Of a DNA stretch of 61,588 nt, positions 19,101-26,741 are shown in pieces. The DNA comes from an uncultured Acetatifactor sp. (GTDB lineage: Bacteria; Bacillota; Clostridia; Lachnospirales; Lachnospiraceae). Every line of letters starts with the position of its first letter. Positions within the stretch are counted from its first letter, which is position 1. The DNA is taken from the NCBI GenBank assembly GCA_949840935.1, contig CATKXX010000017.1, positions 1 through 61,588 on the forward strand, read 5' to 3'. Below the pieces are notes generated by a model. The model was given only the letters and a program-made list of their open reading frames with translations, was not told where the DNA came from and did not search any database. The position numbers and the translations under genes were made by a program.

Positions 19101-19583
19101 GGAGAGGGCAAGCTCGTGGGGAATATGGACAATGACATTTACTACCTGCTGGGAACCCTCTGCGAGGATCCCGGACAGTCCCGGGAAGCGTTCCGGCTGG
19201 CCGCCAGGGGGGAATTTAACCTGTCCTCCGCCATGTACTATAATGACCAGCCTCCCCAGATGATGTATTATGCCGCCCTGGCCCTGAGAGCATTGGGCGA
19301 AACAGAGGAAGCGGACAGGCGCTTTGACGCCTTTATTCAATATGCGGACGCGCACCGCAGCGACCAGGTAAAAATTGAATATTTCGCTGTATCCCTGCCC
19401 GACTTTTTAATCTTTGAAGGCGATCTGAACCGAAACAACCAGGTACACTGCTGCCTTATGGCCGCCCTGGGGTATCTGGGAAAGGGTGAAAAGGAACAGG
19501 CAAGACAGCTTGCCCTCCAGGGCCTGCAGCTGAATGCCTGTCACTATGAGCTGAATGAAATTGTTACCTCCGGTAGACCCTGA
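16122..19583 (+). CDS. DUF5107 domain protein with TPR repeats
   Basis: A cytoplasmic 1153-residue protein. Residues 1-350 form the DUF5107 module, a galactose-mutarotase-like beta-sandwich with GGRIQRLYDK, WISGGIEFNWPQHHRPSTYD and EKSFVQYFMPY. From about 540 to the end there are many TPR helix pairs (for example PYFNLGLALRAQGKTEEAFD). Homologues sit in plant- or host-glycan gene clusters and are thought to bind or rearrange glycosides; no activity is established. TATAAT lies at 16047-16052 and AAAGGTCAGGA precedes the ATG. Residues around 935-960 contain a short tandem repeat (EMAKAASCA twice). The gene converges with, and overlaps by 20 bp, the GH42-like remnant. Confidence 0.88.
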   Translation: MNKPDTVTVRQERVIIPTYETAEYDKNPMFLEKRVYQGSSGRVYPHPVCEGVSDEKTNHEYNAIFLENNYLLVMILPELGGRIQRLYDKTNGYDAVYYNEVIKPALVGLAGPWISGGIEFNWPQHHRPSTYDPVDCTIEKHEDGSVTVWAGEIEKMFHTKGMAGFTLYPGRAYLEIRGQVYNPTDRPQTFLWWANPAVSVNDHTQSIFPPDVTAVMDHGKRDVSRFPIADGVYYKVNYAPGTDISRYKNIPVPTSYMAYHSDFDFIGNYDYSRKAGVLHIADHHVSPGKKQWTWGNGDFGKAWDRNLTDENGPYIELMTGMFTDNQPDFTYLKPYEEKSFVQYFMPYKDAGAVKNASTEAVLNLELEGDKAVFTLYSPVESDDTSIEMSCRGAVLYSRQLKLMPGEAFRDAVPIPGDMLSAAENRVNHTEAFHPKDNAFSPIDGDRNMPPQEAVDPDITMIVRRAGREVLRYAPARYDSPAPAPAQALPEPSALETTEKLFLAATHLEQYRHATCSPEDYYLEGLRRDGSDIRLNNGYGKYLYNKGLFARSEAYFRQAVRSSTWKNPNPYDCEPYFNLGLALRAQGKTEEAFDAFYKAVWDGNMQDKAFYQLACIASEKGNWQEALGYLEKSLARGAHNLKARTLKTALLRLTGQTASASSFAWETVSIDPLDHGAYYELYLLDGSVSKGQKFRSLLREDPHNYIELALCYSCAGLLEDAADILRLAPDAESPMVHYYLYALTEDSGELQKAESASSLYCFPNRLEDIAVLQKAVKARGSHAAYYLGCLCYDRGRWEDARLLWEQAAEEISLPTVHRNLSLVYYNKLHDAEKAKAALEKAFALDTGDARVFFELDQLYKAMNLSSGERLAHMESHKELLENRDDLYTEYITLLNLCGRYEESYEKIRNHNFHPWEGGEGKIPAQYRIALIQLARAEMAKAASCAKEEMAKAASCAGEGALQKPLPAACKGSAESCREKAVSLLRQALTYPHNLGEGKLVGNMDNDIYYLLGTLCEDPGQSREAFRLAARGEFNLSSAMYYNDQPPQMMYYAALALRALGETEEADRRFDAFIQYADAHRSDQVKIEYFAVSLPDFLIFEGDLNRNNQVHCCLMAALGYLGKGEKEQARQLALQGLQLNACHYELNEIVTSGRP

Positions 19584-19920
19584 CCCCGTATGGCTCCAGG
19601 CATTGCACCCCGCGGCAGTTTTCCCCGGAAAGCAGCTCCCAAAGCTCCTCTTTCAGGGAAATCTCCGCGGATTCTCTTTCGTAGTTGAGCACAAACAAAT
19701 ACTGTACCCCATCCTTTTCCCACACGGCCAGCTCACAGCCTGCGGGAATTTCCATAATTGCGTCAAAGGGCTCCCCAATCCCAAGCTTCCGGATAAACAG
19801 CTCCGCCGTATCCAGCGCAAAGGCCCCTCCAAAATAGAATACCTCCCCCTGCCTCCATCCTCCGGCAGTCCCCTCCGCATCACCATCACACAATACCCTG
19901 ACAATATCACAGGACGTCAT
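19564..19920 (-). pseudogene. C-terminal remnant of a GH42 beta-galactosidase
   Basis: The ATG at 19920 follows AGGAGG and overlaps the PfkB stop codon. The 118-residue product lacks any catalytic barrel. Its middle (WRQGEVFYFGGAF) and end (YLFVLNYERESAEISLKEEL, then LEPYGVRVYRR) match the pattern of the GH42 C-terminal beta-sandwich (readable as 'flexible-loop ... L.PYGV.V'). It is most likely the tail of a deleted beta-galactosidase whose new start is supplied by the pfkB end. It may still be translated. The other possibility is a small independent beta protein. Confidence 0.6.
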
Positions 19921-20809
19921 ATATCCTCCTGATCTCCTCCTCTGTGGCAAGCAGGTCGGAGAATGCGCTGGCGCTCCCTGCTGCCAGCCCCAGCTTAAAC
20001 GCATGAGCATAATCCTGCTTTTCACACCACCCGGCCAGAAATCCCGCCACCATGGAATCTCCCGCCCCCACTGAATTCCTGACTCTTCCTGCGGGGGCCT
20101 CACCGGCCAGTATCTCCCCTGCCTCTGTCAGAAGCACGGCGCCTTCCCCTGCCATGGAAACCAGGACATTTGCGGCGCCTCTTTCCTGCAGCTTTTTCGC
20201 ATAGGGGACGACCTCTTCCCGGGTTTTGAGCGCTACGCCGAAGATTTCCCCCAGCTCATGATGATTGGGCTTTACCAGAAAGGGCCTGTGAGGCAGTACC
20301 TTTTCAAGCAATTCCCTCGCGGCGTCCACTACTATCGTAATACCCCGGCCTGAAAGCATTGTCATAATATCACTGTACAGCGAATCCGGAAGCGATGCCG
20401 GAAGGCTTCCCGCAAGCACCAGGATATCCCCGGCTTTCAGCGAGTCCAGCTTTTCCATCAGCTGTCCCAAAGCCCCGCTGTCAACCACGGGGCCTGACGC
20501 ATTTATCTCCGTTTCCGTAACCCCTCTGAGCTTCACGTTGATCCGGGATATACCCTCCCTAAGCTCAATGAAATCGCTTTTTCCGCCCATTGCCTCAAAG
20601 CTTCTCCTGATCTCCCCTCCTGTAAACCCGGCAATGAAGCCCAATGCGATATTCCCGATACCAAGGTGATGGAGAATCATAGAAACATTAAGCCCTTTGC
20701 CTCCGGGAAGGAGCTGCTCAGAGGCTGAACGGTTCGTCATCCCCGGCTCAAGCCTTTCCACCTCCATGATATAATCGATCGCCGGATTCAGCGTAACCGT
20801 GTAAATCAT
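19907..20809 (-). CDS. PfkB-type sugar kinase (1-phosphofructokinase / tagatose-6-phosphate kinase)
   Basis: A 300-residue protein. It has the N-terminal MIYTVTLNPAIDY and LPGGKGLNVSMILHHLG motifs, and the C-terminal anion hole NSVGAGDSMVAGFLAG with the catalytic aspartate. This places it in the hexose-phosphate branch of the ribokinase family (FruK/LacC), which phosphorylates fructose-1-P or tagatose-6-P with ATP. No PTS genes are adjacent. The remnant of a beta-galactosidase behind it makes a tagatose-pathway role conceivable but unproven. AGGAGGAAAACA precedes the ATG. Confidence 0.87.
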   Translation of the reverse strand: MIYTVTLNPAIDYIMEVERLEPGMTNRSASEQLLPGGKGLNVSMILHHLGIGNIALGFIAGFTGGEIRRSFEAMGGKSDFIELREGISRINVKLRGVTETEINASGPVVDSGALGQLMEKLDSLKAGDILVLAGSLPASLPDSLYSDIMTMLSGRGITIVVDAARELLEKVLPHRPFLVKPNHHELGEIFGVALKTREEVVPYAKKLQERGAANVLVSMAGEGAVLLTEAGEILAGEAPAGRVRNSVGAGDSMVAGFLAGWCEKQDYAHAFKLGLAAGSASAFSDLLATEEEIRRIYDVL

Positions 20810-20918
20810 TGTTTTCCTCCTGTCAGTCTGACCATGCTTCCTCTACGCTCAAACATACTCTAATCAGAATAACACAAATATTGTCACAAATGGAATTTCT
20901 TTTTGCTGAATTTATCTG

Positions 20919-20967
20919 TTGACTTTCATCCGGTTTCGGACTATAATGCATTTTATCCGGTTTCGGA
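20919..20967 (+). promoter_or_regulatory. Promoter with two palindromic MarR operators
   Basis: TTGACT (20919-20924), a 17-bp spacer and TATAAT (20942-20947) form the promoter. The 13-mer ATCCGGTTTCGGA occurs at 20928-20940 inside the spacer and at 20955-20967 downstream. Each copy contains the dyad TCCG-N4-CGGA. The placement fits autorepression by the MarR protein encoded next. Confidence 0.75.
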
Positions 20968-20990
20968 ATATATTGCAAGGAGGATTCCCC

Positions 20991-21443
20991 ATGGACAGGG
21001 ATACAAAACAATATAACAGATATACTGCCCTATTGGATCAATATGACAAGGAAATTAATGAAATTTACCATGCCTACGCACTCCGCCATAATCTGTCCGA
21101 CGCTGCCCTCTGGATTCTCTATGTGGTTTTCGGCTCAGAGGAGGATATCACCCAGGCGGATATCTGCAACGACTGGTTTTTCAGCCGCCAGACCATCAAC
21201 ACTGCACTAAAAGGGCTGGAGCAGCAGGGCATCATAAAGCTGGAACCCGTTCCCGGAAACCGCAAAAGCAAGCATGTAGCGTTTACGCCGGAGGGAAAAT
21301 TGCTGGCGCAGCGGATCGTGGTTCCTTTAAGATGCGCAGAAAATCAGGTTTTCGACGCTTTCAGCGATGAGGAAAACCGGTTATTTGTAGAGATGGCAGG
21401 AAAGCGTTGTTCCCTGCTGCGGGAATTTCTAAGGAAACGCTGA
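20991..21443 (+). CDS. MarR family transcriptional regulator
   Basis: A 150-residue winged-helix regulator. The start is ATG 20991 after CAAGGAGGATT; an upstream in-frame ATG lies inside the operator region. The fold elements are YTALLDQYDKEINEIYHAYA, SDAALWILYVVFGSEEDIT, the recognition helix SRQTINTALKGLEQQGIIKL, and a wing RKSKHVAFTPEGKLL. It lies first in a co-directional run with a cytidylate-kinase-like protein and a MATE exporter, so it probably represses drug export. Confidence 0.88.
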   Translation: MDRDTKQYNRYTALLDQYDKEINEIYHAYALRHNLSDAALWILYVVFGSEEDITQADICNDWFFSRQTINTALKGLEQQGIIKLEPVPGNRKSKHVAFTPEGKLLAQRIVVPLRCAENQVFDAFSDEENRLFVEMAGKRCSLLREFLRKR

Positions 21444-21532
21444 TTTCATCATCGTTTCCTTATACCCAAAATCATGATATGGCGTAAACAGGCCAGGCAT
21501 CAAAATCTATCCATAAAACGAGGAGACGCAAT

Positions 21533-22162
21533 ATGAAAATTATCACTATCAGCCGTGAATTCGGCAGCGGCGGAAGAGAATTGGGAAAGCGCATGGCGGA
21601 CATCCTGGGCTATGACTATTATGACCGCGAGATCATCACCGCTATTGCCGGGGCCCGGGGCCTGGATGAAAAATACGTAGAAAAAACAATTGACAGCCGC
21701 ATATGGCAGAGCATCCCTCTGACCTACCGCCGCTCCTTCAGCGGAGGCCCCATACCGCAGGCCTCTCAGACGAGCCTGCTGCTGGAACAGAAACGGGTCA
21801 TTGAAAACATTGCCCGGGCGGGAAAGGACTGTGTGATCGTAGGCCGCAACGCGGACGTACTTCTGGCAGAGGAAAATCCCTTTCACATATTCGTCCACGC
21901 AGACAAAGAGGCCAAAATACGTCGCTGTATGGAAAGGGCAGGTGACAGCGAAAATCTGTCCCCCAAAGATATCGAGCAGAATATCCGCCGTATTGACAAA
22001 AACCGCGCCAAGACGCGCGAACTCATCGGCGGAAGCAAATGGGGCGATTACACGGCCTACCATCTCACCGTCAATACAAGCGGCTGGAATCTGAAGGATC
22101 TGGCCCCGGCTGTGGCACATTTCGCCAAATGCTGGTTTGACAAGCATGATACGCCAGATTAG
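21533..22162 (+). CDS. Cytidylate kinase-like family protein
   Basis: A 209-residue P-loop protein starting MKIITISREFGSGGRELGKR, the cytidylate-kinase-2 pattern with a modified phosphate loop (GSGGRE). It also has DYYDREII, and a mid-protein CVIVGRNADVLL strand-loop that contributes to the nucleotide site. These proteins are widespread in gut Firmicutes and differ from Cmk, so the substrate is uncertain. The ATG follows GAGGAGACGCAAT. The end overlaps the upstream open frame of the MATE gene, and the two are likely co-transcribed. Confidence 0.85.
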   Translation: MKIITISREFGSGGRELGKRMADILGYDYYDREIITAIAGARGLDEKYVEKTIDSRIWQSIPLTYRRSFSGGPIPQASQTSLLLEQKRVIENIARAGKDCVIVGRNADVLLAEENPFHIFVHADKEAKIRRCMERAGDSENLSPKDIEQNIRRIDKNRAKTRELIGGSKWGDYTAYHLTVNTSGWNLKDLAPAVAHFAKCWFDKHDTPD

Positions 22163-22193
22163 CGAAAATTTATACAGAAAGGTACTTCAATAT

Positions 22194-23522
22194 ATGAGCA
22201 TTCAATTATCCGACCATTTTACTTATAAAAAGCTTCTGCGTTTTACGCTTCCCTCCATCGCCATGATGATATTTACCTCCATCTACGGCGTGGTGGACGG
22301 GTTTTTTGTGTCCAACTACGTGGGCAAAACCCCCTTTGCCGCCGTTAATTTTATATATCCCCTTTTCATGATACTGGGCGCCTTCGGCTTTATGTTCGGC
22401 ACCGGCGGCAGCGCCCTGATATCCAAGACCATGGGCGAAGGGAACCTGCCCCGGGCAAACGGCCTGTTCTCCATGCTGGTCAGCGTTTCCGCCCTGCTGG
22501 GTGTAGTTGTCGCCATATTGGGCGTTATATTCATCCGGCCGACAGCCTCCCTCCTGGGAGCAGAGGGGGAAATGCTGGATTACTGCGTCCTCTACGGGCG
22601 GATCATTCTTGCGGCCATCCCGGCTTTTATGTTGCAGCAGGAATTCCAGAGCTTTTTCATCACGGCGGAAAAGCCTCAGCTGGGACTGTACACAACGGTC
22701 GCCGCAGGCGTGGCCAATATGATACTGGACGCCCTGTTCATTGCTGTGTTCAAGTGGGGCGTAGCCGGGGCCGCAATCGCCACCGCCGCAAGCCAGTGTA
22801 TTGGCGGCCTGATTCCGGTGTTCTATTTTTTGCGCCCGAATACCAGCCTGCTCAGGCTGGCAAAGCCCGCATTTGACGGGAAGGCTCTGCTGAAAGCCTG
22901 CACAAACGGTTCTTCGGAGCTTATGAGCAATGTTTCCATGTCCCTGGTGTCCATGCTTTATAATATGCAGCTGATGAAATACGCGGGGGAAAACGGCGTG
23001 GCGGCATACGGTGTGCTGATGTATGTGTGCATGATCTTCCTGGCGGCCTTTATCGGATATACCATCGGGACAGCGCCTGTCATCGGGTACCACTACGGCG
23101 CAGGAAACCACAGCGAGTTAAAAAGCCTTTTGAAAAAGAGCCTGGTCATTATCGGGCTGTTCTCCGTAGGCATGCTGATTCTCGGGGAGGCGCTGGCAAG
23201 GCCGCTGTCCGTCCTGTTTGTGGGCTACGATGCCGATTTGCTGAGCCTGACACTCAGAGGATTTGCCGTTTTCTCCTTCTCCTTCCTGTTTTCAGGCGTT
23301 GCCATCTATGGCTCGGGATTTTTCACCGCACTGAACAACGGCCTGATCTCCGCCCTCATTTCCTTTCTGAGGACGCTTGTCTTTCAGGTGGCGGCAATCC
23401 TGATCTTTCCTATATTCTGGGAAATCGACGGTATCTGGATTTCCATTGTGGCGGCAGAGGTAATGGCGGCGGCAGTCACGGCGCTGTTCTTAGCAGGGAA
23501 CAGGAAAAAATATCACTATTGA
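22194..23522 (+). CDS. MATE family efflux transporter
   Basis: The protein is about 442 residues from ATG 22194 (GAAAGG upstream); ATG 22146 inside the preceding gene is the alternative. The MATE pattern is visible in LRFTLPSIAMMIFTSIYGVV, DGFFVSNYVG and FGTGGSALISKTMGEG, with about 12 helices. It is unlike the MATE at 5444 and belongs to the DinF-like or MepA-like subgroup. It follows a MarR regulator with operator sites, like the mepR-mepA arrangement, so inducible multidrug export is a reasonable inference. Confidence 0.88.
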   Translation: MSIQLSDHFTYKKLLRFTLPSIAMMIFTSIYGVVDGFFVSNYVGKTPFAAVNFIYPLFMILGAFGFMFGTGGSALISKTMGEGNLPRANGLFSMLVSVSALLGVVVAILGVIFIRPTASLLGAEGEMLDYCVLYGRIILAAIPAFMLQQEFQSFFITAEKPQLGLYTTVAAGVANMILDALFIAVFKWGVAGAAIATAASQCIGGLIPVFYFLRPNTSLLRLAKPAFDGKALLKACTNGSSELMSNVSMSLVSMLYNMQLMKYAGENGVAAYGVLMYVCMIFLAAFIGYTIGTAPVIGYHYGAGNHSELKSLLKKSLVIIGLFSVGMLILGEALARPLSVLFVGYDADLLSLTLRGFAVFSFSFLFSGVAIYGSGFFTALNNGLISALISFLRTLVFQVAAILIFPIFWEIDGIWISIVAAEVMAAAVTALFLAGNRKKYHY

Positions 23523-23549
23523 ATCCATGGTATGGAATACACGATTTAT

Positions 23550-24761
23550 TCATGATTTCCCATTCCTGCAAATCTGCGTTCCGGCACAGATGGCCGCAAA
23601 TACCAGGACAGTAAACCCGATACCGGCCAGCACTGTGGCCAGTCCCAGCCTGTCCGCCAGCGCCCCGGCCGCCGGGAACAGTAAGATCATGGCCACGGAG
23701 AAAAACAGGCTGTTCACAGAGATCAAAGTGGCTCTCTGTTCAGAGGGAATCAGCTGATTCAGGGCTTCTGACTGCACCGGGTACAGCATGGAATTAAAAA
23801 ATCCCGCGGCAGAAAACCCGACGATGGAGACTGCTATATTTCCCAGGCTGTAACAGATCAGGGCGCCGGCTATGAAGACAGTAGCAATGGCCACTGTCTT
23901 CTTCCCCCACAGGCGGTAAATCTTCTCACTCAGCGCCGCCCCCGCGCAGGAGGCAAGCCCCACTGCCAGCAGAATCAGGCTGATCTCTATCTTGTTATAT
24001 CCACATTCAAAATAATACTGCTGGCTGTAGAAAAACAGCAGGGTCTGCGCGGCAAAAACCGTGGAAAAGTACAGGATGATCCGCAGGATACGCGCATCCG
24101 ACCGCAATATATGAAAGCTTTTCCTGAAATGAGATATCACGAGCTCCCTGAGGGCGATCCTCTTTCCTTCCTGCCGGTCACAGGGCGCTTCTGTCAGAAG
24201 CAGCACCGGAACCAGGGCCAGCAGGGCGATTGCCGCACAGGCCGCGTAACACCAGAACCAGGAATACTCCGCCAGGACGCCTCCGGCCACCGTGGCGATT
24301 CCCTGGGACACTTCTATGATAACATTCAGCCTTCCATACACCCCCATATAATGTTCCTCCCGGCCAATGTATTTCATGCTGTCATACACAAGGGCTTCTT
24401 CCGAACCGGAATTAAAATTATTTCCCAGGGCCTGTATGATAAAACTCAGCGCAAACAGCCCGAAGCTTTTGGAAAACAGCATGATCATACAGGATATCCC
24501 TATGCAGATCCTGCCAAGAATCATGCTCTTCTTTCTGCCCAGCAGATCCGCAACCGCCCCGGAGGGGATCTCGAAAACGATGCTGGTGGCATGATAAATC
24601 CCCTCAATCAGACCCACTTGGGCCAGGCTCATCCCGCAATATGCCAGATACAGCACCCATATGGAGCTCTGCATATTCAGGTTTGTGATGAAGGTGCTGA
24701 TATAATCAAGTCCAATATTTCTCTCTAATTTTGATTCCAAAGTATGTTTTTTCGCATTCAT
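23550..24761 (-). CDS. MFS exporter, Tet(40)-like family
   Basis: The protein is 403 residues from ATG 24761 after AAAGGAATTTG. It is a 12-helix MFS protein with the loop motif AVADLLGRKKSMILGRI and an N-terminal pattern LERNIGLDYISTF...SIWVLYLAY like those of the Tet(40)-type tetracycline exporters of gut clostridia. Drug specificity cannot be told from sequence alone. A promoter, a 36-codon leader ORF and a terminator lie upstream (24848-25105). This suggests that expression is induced by a translation-inhibiting antibiotic through attenuation. Confidence 0.82.
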   Translation of the reverse strand: MNAKKHTLESKLERNIGLDYISTFITNLNMQSSIWVLYLAYCGMSLAQVGLIEGIYHATSIVFEIPSGAVADLLGRKKSMILGRICIGISCMIMLFSKSFGLFALSFIIQALGNNFNSGSEEALVYDSMKYIGREEHYMGVYGRLNVIIEVSQGIATVAGGVLAEYSWFWCYAACAAIALLALVPVLLLTEAPCDRQEGKRIALRELVISHFRKSFHILRSDARILRIILYFSTVFAAQTLLFFYSQQYYFECGYNKIEISLILLAVGLASCAGAALSEKIYRLWGKKTVAIATVFIAGALICYSLGNIAVSIVGFSAAGFFNSMLYPVQSEALNQLIPSEQRATLISVNSLFFSVAMILLFPAAGALADRLGLATVLAGIGFTVLVFAAICAGTQICRNGKS

Positions 24762-24847
24762 ATCAAATTCCTTTCCCATACGCGCCACCTAAACCCGGTG
24801 ACAGGCCTTCCGGCAGCGCCGCATATTACAGTCCCAACTACGGCAAC

Positions 24848-24882
24848 AAAAAAACAGCCTGGCCTTTCTTAAGCCAAACTGT
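24848..24882 (-). terminator. Intrinsic terminator in the MFS leader (attenuator)
   Basis: On the minus strand ACAGTTTGGC pairs with GCCAGGCTGT (two G-U pairs) and is followed by seven T residues. It lies 87 bp before the MFS start and about 50 bp after the leader ORF, where it would stop most transcripts unless it is prevented from folding. Confidence 0.75.
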
Positions 24883-24932
24883 CCCGGAATTACTGCGAAA
24901 AAACATATATATCCTTTTTATTCCCCGGAGCG

Positions 24933-25043
24933 TTATAGAAAAATGCTCTGAAAAAGGGCGCAGTAATCCCGTAAACGTGAATTTCTGCATGTTTTGGACA
25001 CTGAACTGCTGCTGCAGATCGGCACATAACCCAGTCCGTTCAT
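24933..25043 (-). CDS. Leader peptide of 36 residues upstream of MFS exporter
   Basis: The ATG at 25043 follows AAAGGAGAGCGCAGA, a strong ribosome site. The product begins MNGLGYVPICSSSSVSK and ends in FQSIFL. It is preceded by a good promoter and followed by a terminator hairpin and the MFS exporter gene. The layout matches translated leaders in which ribosome stalling or slow elongation under an antibiotic prevents terminator formation. Its four consecutive serines and several cysteines may matter for stalling. It is too short for domain assignment. Confidence 0.65.
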   Translation of the reverse strand: MNGLGYVPICSSSSVSKTCRNSRLRDYCALFQSIFL

Positions 25044-25076
25044 TCTGCGCTCTCCTTTGCTGTTATTGCTTTCTTT

Positions 25077-25105
25077 ATGGTATCACACTGCCTTCGCTGT
25101 GGCAA
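25077..25105 (-). promoter_or_regulatory. Promoter of the leader/MFS transcript
   Basis: Minus-strand TTGCCA (25100-25105), a 17-bp spacer and TACCAT (25077-25082) form the promoter. A TGCC-N8-GGCA dyad covers the -35 box and spacer. The transcript would begin near 25070. Confidence 0.65.
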
Positions 25106-25118
25106 GCGTAATGTGACA

Positions 25119-25307
25119 TTATTCCTGAATCCTGTCTATCTGTGAAAGATTTACCCCCAGGCTTGACAATGTAACTTTTAATTCAAGATATCTTTTATAC
25201 ATTGACGCATATGTTTCCGGAGCCACTTCTTTAATGGGTATCATCCAATCCTGAATCCTGGAAAATTCCGTCACGTAATCTTTTATAATATCTGCAGCAC
25301 CCGGCAT
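25119..25307 (-). CDS. Small protein of unknown function
   Basis: A 62-residue, helix-rich, acidic frame: IIKDYVTEFSRIQDWMIPIK followed by EVAPETYASMYKRYLELK and a short tail. AAGCAGG precedes the ATG. The composition and heptad-like spacing look protein-like, but no family is recognised. It lies on the same strand as, and just before, the leader promoter of the MFS exporter, with its stop 14 bp from the -35 box. Confidence 0.5.
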   Translation of the reverse strand: MPGAADIIKDYVTEFSRIQDWMIPIKEVAPETYASMYKRYLELKVTLSSLGVNLSQIDRIQE

Positions 25308-25465
25308 ATCATCGCCTGCTTTCCTGAAACATTATTGGTCTGTACCTACTTTAATTATAGCAATCGGCTTGAAAAGTGTAAAGCCTCTAAATCACTAATT
25401 TTGTAGCCGCAAAACAACAGTTTCGCGGTGGCGTGAGTGTGAAAAGCAACAAACATCACGCAACC

Positions 25466-26056
25466 TCACCTCTTATCAATGATCCCATCAATAAGCCCAT
25501 ATGAAAGGGCTTCCTCCGCGGACATGTAGTTATCGCGCTCCGTATCGGCCTGAATGACATCCACAGGCTGTCCTGTATTTTCCGCCAGAATACGGTTCAG
25601 CCGTTGCCTGCTCTTTAACATATGATCCGACACAATCTTTATGTCCGTTGCCTGGCCCTGGATACCGTTTCCATGGATGGCAGGCTGATGTATCATGATC
25701 TCCGCATTGGGAAGAGCCATCCGTTTTCCTTTTGCACCACCCGCCAGCAGGAACGCTCCAAAGCTGGCGGCAAGACCGATACAGATGGTTGATACATCGC
25801 ATTTTATATACTGCATGGTGTCGTAGATGGCAAAACCGGCTGTGACAGAGCCTCCCGGGCTGTTGATGTACAGCTGTATATCCTTCTCCGGATCCTGGGC
25901 TTCCAGGAAAAGCAGCTGGGCAGTGACCAGCCCCGCAGAGACGTTGCTCACCTCCTCACCCAGAAAGACAATCCTGTCAGACAAAAGCCTTGAAAAAATA
26001 TCATAGCTTCTCTCCCCGCGACTGGTCTGTTCAATCACATAAGGAATCGTGTTCAT
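25466..26056 (-). CDS. clpP: ClpP-type serine protease (paralogue)
   Basis: The protein is 196 residues from ATG 26056 (AGAGGAGG upstream). The catalytic triad is complete: Ser98 in GLAASFGAF, His123 in MIHQP, Asp171 in [19 protein letters not shown] and the INSPGGS oxyanion loop are typical. It would form a tetradecameric chamber fed by ClpX or ClpC. No ClpX or trigger factor gene is nearby, so it is probably a second copy. Its start overlaps the stop of the AraC gene (ATGA), which couples it to that regulator, an unusual partner. The catalytic motif has Phe where most ClpP have Met (ASMGA). Confidence 0.92.
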   Translation of the reverse strand: MNTIPYVIEQTSRGERSYDIFSRLLSDRIVFLGEEVSNVSAGLVTAQLLFLEAQDPEKDIQLYINSPGGSVTAGFAIYDTMQYIKCDVSTICIGLAASFGAFLLAGGAKGKRMALPNAEIMIHQPAIHGNGIQGQATDIKIVSDHMLKSRQRLNRILAENTGQPVDVIQADTERDNYMSAEEALSYGLIDGIIDKR

Positions 26057-26508
26057 GCCGCCATACCTCCTCTGATCCGATATAATATACGATTGCTGCA
26101 ATGGGGCTTTCCATATGTGCCATACGCTCCTGCTGAACAGCTTATCATATCGTTCATTTTGATTATCGTCTGCACGGGTTCAAAAATCCCCTTTTTCCTG
26201 TAAGCCTGGGGCGCATCAAGGTACAGGCGCTCAAAGGCCAGGGTGAACGCCTGCTGGGAACCATAATGGGCCTCTCCCGCAATCTCTATGATGGGAGCGT
26301 CCGTCTCCACCAGCTTCTGCGCCGCCAGGGTCAGCCTCCGCCCCTGTATATACCTGTAAACGGTACATCCCGTCCCCCGGGCAAAAGTTCTCGCGATATA
26401 GTACTTTGAATAATTCAGCTCCTTCGCGATTTTATCCAAAGATAAATCTTCCTCTATATGGTTTTCTATATATTCCGTGATTTTCTGTATGATGTTGCGT
26501 CCTTCCAT
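26053..26508 (-). CDS. Short AraC-type regulator coupled to clpP
   Basis: The protein is about 151 residues from ATG 26508 (GGGAG upstream); ATG 26514 is the alternative. It consists of a single AraC DNA-binding domain: [40 protein letters not shown], and the second [23 protein letters not shown], ending in PQAYRKKG. There is no N-terminal sensor. The 45-residue tail after the HTH is unusual and includes [10 protein letters not shown]. The stop codon TGA overlaps the ClpP start. SoxS/MarA/Rob-like regulators share this one-domain size. Confidence 0.85.
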   Translation of the reverse strand: MEGRNIIQKITEYIENHIEEDLSLDKIAKELNYSKYYIARTFARGTGCTVYRYIQGRRLTLAAQKLVETDAPIIEIAGEAHYGSQQAFTLAFERLYLDAPQAYRKKGIFEPVQTIIKMNDMISCSAGAYGTYGKPHCSNRILYRIRGGMAA

Positions 26509-26553
26509 TGGCATAAACTCCCTGCTGATCTGTTTTTGTTTCCCTGACATCTC

Positions 26554-26608
26554 CGAGCACGAAGCGCGGCAGACGCGCAGCGGCTGGATTCTTGAGTGCA
26601 TTATACCA
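26554..26608. repeat. 55-bp GC-rich interspersed repeat, copy 1
   Basis: This segment matches 32418-32472 at 52 of 55 positions. The core GCGCGGCAGACGCGCAGCGG contains CGCG dyads, and the repeat ends in an AT-rich TTATACCA. It lies upstream of the AraC-clpP pair. It looks like a REP-type or small mobile repeat. Confidence 0.75.
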
Positions 26609-26741
26609 CGGCCCCTGCCAAAATGTCTTAATAGATATTGCCCTGTTGGTTACATAATCCAAAGCTTTTGCCCTGTTCCTGCCGATACAGTTGTAAATGG
26701 AATGATTTATATATGCTTTGCAGAGCAGAAATGAGGTGAAT

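Noticed and set aside
20919..20990. Upstream ATG as start of the MarR gene
   Set aside because: It would place the operators and promoter inside the coding region and lacks a ribosome site; ATG 20991 follows AAGGAGG.
22206..23111. 301-codon minus-strand frame over the second MATE gene
   Set aside because: Histidine/glycine-rich antisense frame, no ribosome site.
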